NCBI RefSeq assembly: GCF_003670115.1
Contig: NZ_QQTY01000001.1
Coordinates: forward strand, 682,001-746,000
DNA length: 64,000 nt
DNA from: Natronorubrum halophilum
GTDB lineage: Archaea > Halobacteriota > Halobacteria > Halobacteriales > Natrialbaceae
Reading direction: 5' to 3'
Shown here: in pieces, positions 1 through 8,449 of the stretch
Position numbering within the stretch: position 1 is the first letter of the stretch
Layout of the letters: every line of letters starts with the position of its first letter
Translations under genes and position numbers: made by a program
Notes under the pieces: generated by a model
Databases searched by the model: none
The model's input: the letters and a program-made list of their open reading frames with translations, nothing else
Told to the model about the DNA's origin: nothing

Positions 1-43
1 TCGATCCGGTGGTCGACGAACGGCGGTACCGTAATCGCGGCGC

Positions 44-1255
44 TCAGGCGAGCACGTCGACTTCGTACCCCGAATCCCGGAGATCCGAGAGGAAGGCATC
101 GACGTGATCGGGACCGCGCATCTCGAGTTCGATTTCGACTTCCGTATCGCTCATCTCGACGTCGCGGGAGGTCCGATCGTGGTGGATCGCGTAGATGTTC
201 GCCTGATGGACGGTAAAGATATCCAGCAGGTCCTCGAGCGCGCCCGGGCGATCCTTCAACACCGTCCTGATCTTCAGATAGCGACCGGTCTCGACGAGTC
301 CGCGGACGATGATGTTGGTCAGCGTGTTGAGATCGATGTTACCGCCACAGAGTGCGGGGACGATGACCTCGTCGTCGTCGTACTCGAACGCCTCGAAGAG
401 CACCGCGGCGAGCGGTACCGCACCCGCACCTTCGACGAGGGTCTTCGAGCGCTCGAGGAGGTAGACCAGTGCGACCGCGATCTCCGGATCGGAGACGGTG
501 ACGACCTCGTCGACGTACTTTTGAATGTAGGGGAACGTTCGCTCGCCGACGCTCCGGGTCGCGATCCCATCGGCGATGGTGTCGACGCCGTCGAGCGAGA
601 TTCGCTCGCCTTTCTCGAGCGACCGTGCCGCGCTCGAGGCTCCGTCTGCCTGGACGCCGATAACGCGCGTCTCGGGTTTTTGCTCCTTGATCGCGGTCGC
701 GATACCGCTGATGAGGCCGCCGCCGCCGATCGGGACGACGACGGTCTCGACGTCGGGACAGTCCTCGAGAATCTCGAGGCCGATCGTCCCCTGGCCGGCC
801 ATGATGTCCTCGTCGTCGAAGGCGTGGACGTACGTCCGGCCCTCCTCGCGTTCGATTTCGTGCGCCCGTTCGGCGGCTTCGTTGTAGTCTCGACCCGAGA
901 GGACGACCTCGGCACCGTAGTTTCTCGTCGCCTTGACCTTCGAGATCGGCGCGTGTTTTGGCATAACGATCTTCGAATCGACGCCCGAGCGAGTCGCCGC
1001 GAGCGCGACGCCCTGGGCGTGATTGCCGGCGCTCGCGGTGACGACACCGACGTCTTTCTGCGATTCGGAGAGCGTCGCGATACGGTTCGTCGCTCCGCGA
1101 ATCTTGAACGCACCCGTCCGCTGGAAGTTCTCCAGTTTCAGGCGCACGTCGGCCCCGGTCATCGACGAGTAGGTGTGCGAGCGTTCGAGCGGCGTATGCC
1201 TGGACGTTTCTCGCACCCGCTCGCGCGCCTCGAGAATATCGGAAAGTTCGAGCAT
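44..1255 (-). CDS. ilvA: Threonine ammonia-lyase with C-terminal ACT domain
   Basis: A 403-residue PLP enzyme that deaminates threonine to 2-oxobutanoate, the first committed step towards isoleucine. The PLP lysine is about K51 in FQRTGAFKIRGA, followed by SAGNHAQG near residue 75 and the glycine-rich phosphate loop IGGGGL near 173. An ACT domain starts at YLKIRTVLKDRPGALEDL (about residue 326) and probably carries allosteric control. The start was placed at MLELSDILEARE because the open frame upstream has low-complexity, non-homologous sequence. It is the first gene in the window. The next gene has the same strand, with a 250-base gap between them, so an own promoter is likely. Family assignment is secure; whether the biosynthetic or catabolic role dominates is not shown. 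Confidence 0.95.
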   Translation of the reverse strand: MLELSDILEARERVRETSRHTPLERSHTYSSMTGADVRLKLENFQRTGAFKIRGATNRIATLSESQKDVGVVTASAGNHAQGVALAATRSGVDSKIVMPKHAPISKVKATRNYGAEVVLSGRDYNEAAERAHEIEREEGRTYVHAFDDEDIMAGQGTIGLEILEDCPDVETVVVPIGGGGLISGIATAIKEQKPETRVIGVQADGASSAARSLEKGERISLDGVDTIADGIATRSVGERTFPYIQKYVDEVVTVSDPEIAVALVYLLERSKTLVEGAGAVPLAAVLFEAFEYDDDEVIVPALCGGNIDLNTLTNIIVRGLVETGRYLKIRTVLKDRPGALEDLLDIFTVHQANIYAIHHDRTSRDVEMSDTEVEIELEMRGPDHVDAFLSDLRDSGYEVDVLA

Positions 1256-1508
1256 ACGCTCGACTACTCGGCAGGTATTGTAAGACTGTCGGGGACCCGT
1301 GGGCGCGTCGTTCCGGCCCTCAACTGGTCCCCGACAAGAATGTGCTGCCACGGTGGCAACACGACAGGGAATACAGGGAATGCACGGCGTGTGACGTGCG
1401 AGTGTAGAACAGCACGCAGGGCATATAAATCTCATGCCCCCGCAGTGAAAGTGAAATCGCAGTACGGGAGCCGGATGACGGTGCTGTCTGACGGTCGTCT
1501 GCCGACCG

Positions 1509-1916
1509 TCATTCGTGAGGTAGTACCACGGTCTCAGCTCGCAGAAGATAGGTCTGGAGCGAGTCGCGAAACGACCGTCCCGCCGGCCACGGTGCGTCGG
1601 TATCGACACCGAGTCGCTCCGGGTCACCGACGTAGATCCAGACCGACCGCCCGTCGGCCCGAGGTACCGAAACTCGAGCGTACAACCCGCGGTCGACGCC
1701 CTCGTACCGATCGAGGCGCTCGAGTGCCGGTTCATCGACCGCGAGCAGCCGTCCCTCGACACTCCCACCCGGCACGAGCGTCGGATACCGGCCGTCGACG
1801 CGGTGAAGCCCCTCGAGGGTGGCTCGGCCGACGAACTCGTACTCGCCGGAGCACTCCTCGAGGAGCGCGGCGGCCTGCTTCGGGTCGGTCAACGTCCCGT
1901 AGACGAAGACGAGCAT
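1509..1916 (-). CDS. Gamma-glutamylcyclotransferase-like (AIG2/GGCT) protein
   Basis: A 135-residue protein that opens with MLVFVYGTLTDP, the substrate-binding YGTL signature of the GGCT/AIG2 fold. It continues with GRYPTLVPG and a conserved acidic stretch LDRYEGVDRGLYARV that carries the family's catalytic glutamate. Members cyclise gamma-glutamyl amines to 5-oxoproline; the substrate here is unknown. Halophilic archaea use gamma-glutamylcysteine as a thiol, so a link to thiol turnover is possible but inferred. The start is set at the motif-proximal methionine; the 60 codons upstream look non-coding. Confidence 0.85.
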   Translation of the reverse strand: MLVFVYGTLTDPKQAAALLEECSGEYEFVGRATLEGLHRVDGRYPTLVPGGSVEGRLLAVDEPALERLDRYEGVDRGLYARVSVPRADGRSVWIYVGDPERLGVDTDAPWPAGRSFRDSLQTYLLRAETVVLPHE

Positions 1917-2121
1917 ACGCGCCGTTCGGACGCCAGGGACTTCCTCGTACTGCTTCGAGTCATCTCGCGACAAATCGACACGACGGGGATGTTCGAGTGA
2001 TCCGTAACTCGAATCACCCCACGAGACCGAGCGGCTCACGTCCACCGGCTGCTGACGAACGGCGCTCTCGCTGACGACGGATGCAACGCGTCTCAAAAAC
2101 CGAATCCGCCGGGAACTACCG

Positions 2122-3270
2122 TTACCGCTCCTCGAGCGGGACGAACTCCTGACCTTCGGGACCCGTGTACCGCGAGAGCGGTCGGATGAGTCGGTTATCC
2201 TCCTGGTACTCGAGGACGTGGGCGACCCAGCCGCCCGTGCGGCTCATCGCGAAGATCGGGGTGTACATATCGATCGGGATGCCGAGCTGGTAGTAGACGG
2301 AGCCGGAGTAGAAGTCGACGTTCGGGGCGATGCCCTTCTCCGCGAGTCCTTTCTCCTCGGAGAGGTACTGCTCGATCGTCGTGGTGTAATTGTACCACTT
2401 GTCGTCGCCTTCGGCGGCGAGTTCCTTGCTGCGCTCCTGGAGGATCTTGGCGCGCGGATCCTTGACGTTGTAGACGCGGTGGCCGAATCCGGGGATGCGT
2501 CGGCCTTCCTCGTTCGCTTGCTTGACCCACTCGCGGTGGTCGAGTTCGCTCTCGTCGATCTCGAAGAGGACCTCCATGACGTCCTGATTCGCACCGCCGT
2601 GAAGCGGTCCGGAAAGGGCGCTGACGCCGCCGGTCACGGCGCTGTAGATGTCGGCCATCGTCGAGCCGATCACCATCGAGGTGAACGTCGAGGCGTTCAG
2701 GCCGTGATCCGCGTGCAGGATGAGCGCCTGGTCGAAGGTTTCTGCGTGAATCTCGCTCGGCTCCTCGCCGGTCAGCATGTACAGGAAGTTCGCCGCGAGC
2801 CCCAGGTCAGGGTGGGGGTCGACGGGCTCCTCGTCGAGACGGTAGCGCTCGAAGGCCGCGAGCGCCGTCGGGATCTTGGCGGTGATCCGTCGCCCCTTTC
2901 GGAGCGTCGCCTCGAGATCCTCGGGATCGGCGTCGTCTTCCGGCTCGGACGCCGAGAACATCGAAACCGCAGTCCGGAGTGCGGCCATCGGCTGCTCGTC
3001 GGCTGCCGCGAGGCGTTCCATCGTCGCGCGGACGTCGTCGTCGATCTCGCGTTCCTCGTTGATCGACGCGGTGAACTCCTCAAGTTCGGTCACGGTCGGG
3101 AGGTGGCCGTGCCAGAGGAGATAGACGACTTCCTCGTAGCTCGCGCCACGAGCAAGTTCCTCGATCGGATACCCTCGATAGATCAGCCGGCCTTCGTCGC
3201 CGTTTATCGAGCTGAGTCCGGACTCTGCAACAAGGACTCCCTCCAATCCTTTCTTGAGATCGTCAGCCAT
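2122..3270 (-). CDS. citZ: Citrate synthase
   Basis: A 382-residue citrate synthase that condenses oxaloacetate and acetyl-CoA into citrate. Visible active-site segments are GPLHGGANQDVM (histidine near 215), GFGHRVYNVKDPRA (second histidine, oxaloacetate-binding arginine), and VDFYSGSVYYQLGIP with the catalytic aspartate, followed by the C-terminal MSRTGGWVAHVLEY. Length fits the short prokaryotic/archaeal type. MADDLKKGLEG is chosen over a methionine seven codons upstream because that extension (MGCGSST) is not family-like. It is monocistronic in appearance, with long spacers on both sides. Confidence 0.96.
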   Translation of the reverse strand: MADDLKKGLEGVLVAESGLSSINGDEGRLIYRGYPIEELARGASYEEVVYLLWHGHLPTVTELEEFTASINEEREIDDDVRATMERLAAADEQPMAALRTAVSMFSASEPEDDADPEDLEATLRKGRRITAKIPTALAAFERYRLDEEPVDPHPDLGLAANFLYMLTGEEPSEIHAETFDQALILHADHGLNASTFTSMVIGSTMADIYSAVTGGVSALSGPLHGGANQDVMEVLFEIDESELDHREWVKQANEEGRRIPGFGHRVYNVKDPRAKILQERSKELAAEGDDKWYNYTTTIEQYLSEEKGLAEKGIAPNVDFYSGSVYYQLGIPIDMYTPIFAMSRTGGWVAHVLEYQEDNRLIRPLSRYTGPEGQEFVPLEER

Positions 3271-3654
3271 AGTCGAACTTCCGCACCCCATTGGAAAAGT
3301 ATTGTCGTTTGTTCGCTGTCACGGCCGAACGCGCGTGATGTCACCGTTTAGTTGTGGTTCTGTGAAAACTGAATCGAGTATGCCGACGTTACTCTCGACA
3401 TGTGTACACCGATTAATATGTGAGGTACATTATTTTTCATTAGTTTCGTCGAGACTGTCGGCGATTGTGGCCGCGTCGTTTCCGATTCTCGAGAGGACCG
3501 GATCGCCTCGAGCAACGAACGATAGTACCAACTGAACCGATTCCCACACTGATCGCACGACGGCTGTGCGATCTGGTGTTCATCGACGTTCAGTAGCACT
3601 ATAGCTGACGGCTACCGGTCGCGATACGCTCGGAGAAACGAAAACGAGATCCAG
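3271..3654. other. Intergenic spacer between citZ and sepF
   Basis: Here 384 bases lie between the citrate synthase start and the sepF stop. It holds the citZ promoter region next to 3270, an AT-rich patch near 3415-3445, and one copy of the dispersed inverted-repeat element at 3521-3604. No supported gene was seen. Confidence 0.7.
3521..3604 (-). repeat. Dispersed palindromic intergenic element, copy 1
   Basis: 84 bases whose ends are imperfect inverted repeats: the left end is gatagtaccaactgaa and the right end, read on the other strand, is ctatagtgctactgaa. The centre is a 23-base palindrome-like core at 3551-3573 (arms gatcgcac and gtgcgatc). The reverse complement of this core is identical to the core of the copy at 56150-56172. 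It is intergenic, upstream of citZ. Confidence 0.8.
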
Positions 3655-4017
3655 TTAAGCCCGCTGACCCAGCTTTTCGCGGCTGATCCGGACGCCGGTC
3701 GGCGTGATGATCATCTGATCGTCGCCTTTCCGAACGATATCGCCGTCGACCTCGTGGGCGACCTGTCGGAGTTCGTCGACGATGTGTTCGACGGTACTAT
3801 CTTCGGTGCGGAGGCGCGTGATATCCGCGATGACGATATCGCCGTCGTAGACGGCGTCTTTGATGTCGATCGCATCGGCCTGACCGCTGACCTCTGCGAT
3901 GTGTACTTGCATCGCCGCCTCGGTCGCATTCGCCGACACGTCGTCGAGATCCAGTTCGACGTAATCCTCGGCAGTTCGGGACTGCCCCCCGCCGAGAATT
4001 TTGCTCATAAGTCCCAT
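3655..4017 (-). CDS. sepF: Cell division protein SepF
   Basis: A 120-residue SepF-family protein, the membrane anchor of FtsZ in archaea. The N-terminal MGLMSKILGG is a short amphipathic membrane-targeting segment. A linker follows, then the SepF core domain (about residues 36-115) with DAIDIKDAVYDGDIVIADITRL and the closing MIITPTGVRISREKL. Length matches haloarchaeal SepF. A TATA-like element sits 28 bases before the first ATG, so a leaderless transcript beginning near that ATG fits; M4 is an alternative start. Confidence 0.93.
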   Translation of the reverse strand: MGLMSKILGGGQSRTAEDYVELDLDDVSANATEAAMQVHIAEVSGQADAIDIKDAVYDGDIVIADITRLRTEDSTVEHIVDELRQVAHEVDGDIVRKGDDQMIITPTGVRISREKLGQRA

Positions 4018-4040
4018 TGGCGTACCCCACCGCCGCCGTC

Positions 4041-4050
4041 AGTATAGTTC
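4041..4050 (-). promoter_or_regulatory. TATA-like box of sepF
   Basis: On the minus strand this reads gaactatact, centred about 28 bases before the sepF start codon at 4017. This is the spacing expected for an archaeal leaderless transcript. Confidence 0.5.
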
Positions 4051-4173
4051 TTACGTCAGACGGAATGTCGTCGATTACCGACACGATCGAAGCCGGGACC
4101 CCTCTGCGGCCGGTCGCTCGAGCGCCGCACCGACGGCGACCTTTTTCACCCCTCGGATCATTCCACAGATCAA

Positions 4174-4965
4174 ATGACGTTCAGTATCTGCGCCCACGAG
4201 TCCTATACCAACGGGGACGGCGACGAGCACGATCGATTCGGCGTCGCCGTCACGACCCGCCTTCCGGGCGTCGGCACGCTCTGTCCGTTCGTCAGCGAGA
4301 ACTGCGCCGTCGCAACCCAGAGTCTGGTCAACGTCGAGTTGGGACGCCGGGGGATCGCATACGTCGACGACAGGCTGGCCATCGAAGATGCCCTCGAGGC
4401 GCTGCTCAACGCCGACGACGGCGCGCCCCAGCGGCAACTCCACGGCGTCGACCAGAACGGGGCGTTCGCGTTCTCCGGCGAGGGGTGTGGTGACTGGTAC
4501 GGCCACCGCAGGGGCGATCACTACACGGTCGCGGGGAATCTCCTGACCGGCGAACCGGTGGTCGACGCGACCGCAACAGCCTACGAGGCGAACGCCGTCC
4601 ACGAGACGACCGACGACACCGGCGGCAGTCCGCGAGACGGCACCGGTCCCGATCCGCTGGCAAAGCGCCTGATCGATGCCCTCGCTGCGGGCGATCTCGA
4701 GGGCGGCGACAAACGCGACGGGCTGGCCGTCCAGAGCGCGGCCGTCATCGTCGAGACGACCGAAGCGTACGACGTGACGCCGCCGTACAACAACCTTCGG
4801 GTGGACGCGACGGAGACGCCGATTCCCGACCTCCAAGAGACGTACAACCTCGCAGTCGCCGGGTACGAGGACACGCTCGAGCGATACCGGGAAGCGTACG
4901 AGGAGGATTCGCTGGACGAAACCGCAGTGTCAACGGCAACGAACAACGGTTCGCCGTCGAGTTGA
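4174..4965 (+). CDS. DUF1028 (Ntn-hydrolase-like) family protein
   Basis: A 263-residue protein that matches the DUF1028 pattern. It opens with MTFSICAHESYTNG, then FGVAVTTRLPGVGTLCPFV, then ENCAVATQSLVN, and has GEGCGDWYGHRRGDHYTVAGNLL near residue 105. The family has an Ntn-hydrolase-like fold; its substrate is not established. The C-terminal 60 residues (LERYREAYEEDSLDETAVS...) are charged and probably peripheral. It stands alone between two minus-strand genes. Confidence 0.82.
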   Translation: MTFSICAHESYTNGDGDEHDRFGVAVTTRLPGVGTLCPFVSENCAVATQSLVNVELGRRGIAYVDDRLAIEDALEALLNADDGAPQRQLHGVDQNGAFAFSGEGCGDWYGHRRGDHYTVAGNLLTGEPVVDATATAYEANAVHETTDDTGGSPRDGTGPDPLAKRLIDALAAGDLEGGDKRDGLAVQSAAVIVETTEAYDVTPPYNNLRVDATETPIPDLQETYNLAVAGYEDTLERYREAYEEDSLDETAVSTATNNGSPSS

Positions 4966-5100
4966 CGCTCCGAGACGGGGTTCCGGAAACGAGTGGTGTA
5001 CGATCCGCCGTGACGAGTTCTCGGCACGACCCCGGCCGTCTGCGGTTCCGTCGGACCCGACCGAGAACGGTCCGTATGAGTCGTCGCCCGTCAGGCCCGG

Positions 5101-5580
5101 TTATCCGGAGAATTCGTAGAGATCGTCGCCGACGTGGTGCAAGGAGTCGATGACCTTGCCCTCGGTACCGACCATGTCCGCACCCTCCACGCGAGCGCGG
5201 CCGATGGCGAGCACCTTCCCGTGGGACTCCTCGGCGATGACGACCAGGTCGCCGGGGGAGATGTCGTCGGTGGCCTCAGTGATTCCGGGCCGCATCACGT
5301 CCGCGCCGTCGCTGACGAACGAGACCGCGCCGGCGTCGACCGTGACCAGTTGCTGGTGCGGCTCGTAGGTATTTGCGCCTCTAACCGTCAGGAACGGCTC
5401 TTCCTCGAAGTAAGCGACCTGTGGTTCGCCATCGATGAGGACGACCTCCCAGTCAGTGTCCTCGAACTCGACGCGCTCGTAGGCGTCACCGTCGGGTGAG
5501 ACGCCGAGTTGCTCCTCGAGCGTATCCTCTACGTCCGAGACGGCATCGCTACGGAGATGGTGTCGAGACTTGACCTGCAT
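5101..5580 (-). CDS. PUA-domain RNA-binding protein (MCT-1/Tma20-like)
   Basis: A 159-residue protein with an N-terminal pre-PUA domain (MQVKSRHHLRSDAVSDVEDTL) and a C-terminal PUA domain from about residue 75 (LVTVDAGAVSFVSDGADVMRPGI, then ISPGDLVVIAEESHGKVLAIGRA). Eukaryotic relatives bind the small ribosomal subunit in recycling and re-initiation; the archaeal role is probably translation-linked (inference). The start is set at MQVKSRHH because a clear TATA-like box lies 26 bases upstream of it. Confidence 0.88.
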   Translation of the reverse strand: MQVKSRHHLRSDAVSDVEDTLEEQLGVSPDGDAYERVEFEDTDWEVVLIDGEPQVAYFEEEPFLTVRGANTYEPHQQLVTVDAGAVSFVSDGADVMRPGITEATDDISPGDLVVIAEESHGKVLAIGRARVEGADMVGTEGKVIDSLHHVGDDLYEFSG

Positions 5581-5601
5581 ACCCGTGCTACCGCCCGTAC
5601 G

Positions 5602-5611
5602 CATTTAATAG
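5602..5611 (-). promoter_or_regulatory. TATA-like box of the PUA gene
   Basis: The minus strand reads ctattaaatg, centred 26 bases before the ATG at 5580. This supports a leaderless transcript and the shorter start. Confidence 0.6.
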
Positions 5612-5762
5612 ATTAGATTCGGCGCGACACATCGGTGACTCGCCGAACCGGGTGTGGCCGGAACGGACGCTCGCGGGCGACGTCTCGCTCCGAGCGCGAC
5701 CGTGAACTTCACCCCGAGCGAACCGGGGCAGGATATTCACCCCCTCGAGTGGAGATCCGCGT

Positions 5763-6401
5763 ATGGTGCGGACGCTCGGCGGCGACGACACGGATCGGAT
5801 GGAGGCGCTGAGCGACGGCGTATTCGCGATCGTGCTCACGCTGTTGGTGTTACAGTTCGAGGTGCCGAACGTGTCCACGTCGGAACTCCCCGCAGCGGTG
5901 GCCGACCAGGAGACGCTGCTGGTCAGTTACCTGCTGAGCTTCGTCGTCGTCGGGCTCTACTGGATCATCCACCACAACCTCTTTCGGTACATCGTCGCCC
6001 ACGATCGGCTCCTCCTGTGGCTGAACCTCCTGTTTTTGCTCTCGATCTCGTTTCTCCCCTACCCGACGGAGCTGATGGGCGTCTACGGAACGCGCTTTAC
6101 CTGGTCGCTGTACGCGATCAACTTCGTGCTGGTGGGCGTGCTCATGACCGCCGTCTGGGCCTACGCCGCTCGAGCGGGATTCACCGACGACGAGATCGAC
6201 GATCGAGCCGCGCGATTGATCACGATTCGGGGGCTGATCTCACCGGCGATATTCGTCCTCTCGATCGCTGTCGCCGCCGTAAACCTCACGGTGGCGTACT
6301 TCGTTCCGATACTGATCGGCCCGGCCCAGATGGTGTGGGTCCGGTACTACCAGCGGCTGGCCGACGACGCGAGCGAAGAGCGGCGAGACGAGGATCAGTA
6401 G
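5763..6401 (+). CDS. TMEM175-family potassium channel (DUF1211)
   Basis: A 212-residue integral membrane protein. Near the N-terminus it carries RMEALSDGVFAIVLTLLVLQ, matching the RxxxFSDGVFAI pore-helix signature of the TMEM175/DUF1211 family. Roughly six hydrophobic segments follow (about residues 20-38, 55-75, 85-105, 118-138, 160-180, 182-200). Prokaryotic members are potassium-selective channels assembled from single six-helix units; this length suits one unit. The signature has leucine in place of the usual phenylalanine (ALSDG). It is a plus-strand neighbour of the metallophosphoesterase 88 bases downstream. Confidence 0.88.
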   Translation: MVRTLGGDDTDRMEALSDGVFAIVLTLLVLQFEVPNVSTSELPAAVADQETLLVSYLLSFVVVGLYWIIHHNLFRYIVAHDRLLLWLNLLFLLSISFLPYPTELMGVYGTRFTWSLYAINFVLVGVLMTAVWAYAARAGFTDDEIDDRAARLITIRGLISPAIFVLSIAVAAVNLTVAYFVPILIGPAQMVWVRYYQRLADDASEERRDEDQ

Positions 6402-6489
6402 CCGATCCTCGAGGCGTCGTCGATCAGCCGCTGATAGCCGGGGAAACCACTATCCAACCGTGTGTGGTAGACGGTCGGACTGCGACCCC

Positions 6490-7914
6490 ATGGCCAGCGA
6501 ATACGTCTTCATCAGCGACCTCCACATGGGCGGCGACGAGGAGCTCACGGCACTCGACTTCGAGTCGGAACTCCTCTCCTTCCTCGCGGATCTCGAGGAG
6601 AACGGCGACGACGTCGAACTGATCATCAACGGCGACGCGTTCGGGCTGTGGGAGTACGCCGAAGTGGAGGGACCGGCAAAGCTCGACCGGGTGATCGAGG
6701 ACCACCCGCGCGTTTTCGAACAGCTCCGTGCGACCGGCGAGGAGATCGATATCACCCTCATTCCGGGCAACCACGACTACGACCTCGCGTGCTATCCATC
6801 GCACATCGATCGGCTCGCGGCGTTCAACGTCACGCTCGAGCCGGAAATTTCGATAACCCGCGAGGTCGGCGACGCGCGAATCTGGATCGAGCACGGCCAG
6901 CAACACGACGCGAACAACCGCATGCCCGACTGGGGGAATCCCGACGCGCTCCCGGTCGGTTACTTCGTCGTCCAGCGGATCGTCGCCGCCGCCGGCCGCT
7001 ACTCCGAACAAGCCAGGGGCGACTGGCTGCGCGACATCCAGTCGGTCGCCCCGATGGAAGAGATCCCGCGCTGGCTCCTCTCGAACTACTTCTACCGGGA
7101 GATGAGTCCGTACTTGCGGGCGATCGTCGTCCCGCTATTGGTGTTTTTCAACATCACGATCATCTACCTCTTCGGCACCATTCTCGAGGCCGCGGGGATC
7201 ATCCCCTCCTGGGTGTTCACCGACAATCCGGTGATTCACGCCCTCGGTATCGCCGACATCGTGCTCGAACTCATCATCACGATCAACCTCGTGATCATCG
7301 CCGTCTTACTCCTGCTCGCGATCCCGTTCTGGCTGTTCAGACGCGACCTCGAGCGGACGCTCGAGCGCTTCGGCGTCGTGCTGTCCGGCGTTCGCGTCGG
7401 GCAGGGCGACGAGCCCTTCCTTCGCGCGGCCAGGGAGACGCTCGAGGCGAACCCCGACATCGCCGTCTTCGTCTACGGACACACCCACCGAGCGTCGCTG
7501 ACGAAGTGGGGCGATCGGGTCGTCGTCAACACCGGAACCTGGCTGAAGAAACTCCAGCACGTCGAGACGTGGTTCTCGCGGCTCCCGGGTATCTACGTCC
7601 CCTCGTTTCGGTTGAACTACTTCCGGATCTTCGCTGAGGGCGACCGGGTCGTCGTCGAGTACGAGGAGATCAAAACCGACGAGTCACGGGATCTCACCCG
7701 CTTTCAGCGACTGGCCGTGCGCCGTCCACCGGGGGAGAACCCGATTCCGGCGCGAACGGTGATCGACCCCGACGGAGCCCTCGAGGTACCCGGTTCGGAG
7801 CCCGAGAGCGATTCCGTCTCCGGACGGGAAACTGCGATCACCGACGGAGACGACGGTGAACGAACGACTGACGGACGTTCGGGCGAGGAGGGCGATCGGC
7901 ACGGGTCGTCGTGA
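6490..7914 (+). CDS. Metallophosphoesterase with two membrane helices inserted in the catalytic domain
   Basis: A 474-residue protein with calcineurin-like phosphoesterase motifs: SDLHMGG (D10, H12), NGD (residues 47-49), GNHD (93-96), EHGQQHD (H135, H139) and GHTH (330-333). Between the fourth motif and GHTH are two strong hydrophobic segments (about 208-233 and 256-283), so the two halves of the metal site are separated by a membrane hairpin. The C-terminal 80 residues are acidic and disordered-looking. Because both ends precede or follow an even number of helices, catalytic residues stay on one membrane face, presumably cytoplasmic. The start MASEYVFISD was chosen because the motif begins at once; an upstream start is not family-like. 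Substrate unknown. Confidence 0.88.
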   Translation: MASEYVFISDLHMGGDEELTALDFESELLSFLADLEENGDDVELIINGDAFGLWEYAEVEGPAKLDRVIEDHPRVFEQLRATGEEIDITLIPGNHDYDLACYPSHIDRLAAFNVTLEPEISITREVGDARIWIEHGQQHDANNRMPDWGNPDALPVGYFVVQRIVAAAGRYSEQARGDWLRDIQSVAPMEEIPRWLLSNYFYREMSPYLRAIVVPLLVFFNITIIYLFGTILEAAGIIPSWVFTDNPVIHALGIADIVLELIITINLVIIAVLLLLAIPFWLFRRDLERTLERFGVVLSGVRVGQGDEPFLRAARETLEANPDIAVFVYGHTHRASLTKWGDRVVVNTGTWLKKLQHVETWFSRLPGIYVPSFRLNYFRIFAEGDRVVVEYEEIKTDESRDLTRFQRLAVRRPPGENPIPARTVIDPDGALEVPGSEPESDSVSGRETAITDGDDGERTTDGRSGEEGDRHGSS

Positions 7915-8049
7915 CGGCTGTGATCGTTGGTCGTTTCACGCTCACAAACTGCCCGAATAGCCGTTTCGGCGACCGATCGAGGTGCCTGACAGTCGGCTCT
8001 GTCAACGAATGAGGTAATTGCTAAGTGTTGGCACGGCGTCGTCACAACT

Positions 8050-8343
8050 ATGTGGCCCTCTACGAGCCGCACCGAGACGGTCACGTGCCTCGCCTGCGGC
8101 GATCGGATCGCTCGGTCGATGGCCCGCGAGTACGACAAGCACGGCGATCGCTGGGATCGCGAGGAGAAGGTCTTCGAGTACCTCTGTAAGTCCTGTCACG
8201 GCGATCTGTGTCACCACCCGCGGACCGAACTCGAGGATCTGCTCGTCGAACTCGACGCCGGCAACACGGCGCGGGAGCCGTTTCTCTCGCGGTACCTGGA
8301 AGCGATCGAAGAGCGATACGGGACGCTCGAGGAGGAGTCCTGA
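8050..8343 (+). CDS. Small zinc-ribbon-like protein, function unknown
   Basis: A 97-residue acidic protein with CLACGDR near residue 13 and CKSCHGDLCHH near residue 46. The pair of CxxC motifs should bind one zinc ion. The C-terminal half is a charged helix (LEDLLVELDAGNTAREPFLSRYLEAIEE). It resembles conserved haloarchaeal hypothetical proteins, but I cannot name a characterised family. It stands between the metallophosphoesterase and a converging sensor kinase gene. Confidence 0.72.
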   Translation: MWPSTSRTETVTCLACGDRIARSMAREYDKHGDRWDREEKVFEYLCKSCHGDLCHHPRTELEDLLVELDAGNTAREPFLSRYLEAIEERYGTLEEES

Positions 8344-8449
8344 AGGCGTACTCGATGGTCACCGACGCGGTCGACTCGGCCGTCGGCACGCGCACCGATC
8401 CGATCGTCTCTCGCCGCTCATCGATAGCTGCTCCCTGATCCACCGTCGT

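Noticed and set aside
104-2074. A 656-codon plus-strand frame over ilvA and the GGCT gene
   Set aside because: Antisense to two recognised genes, with no domain and a low-complexity basic second half.
3271-3654. Insertion sequence remnant around the 84-base repeat
   Set aside because: No transposase-like translation occurs in any frame near any of the five copies; the element is too short to be autonomous.
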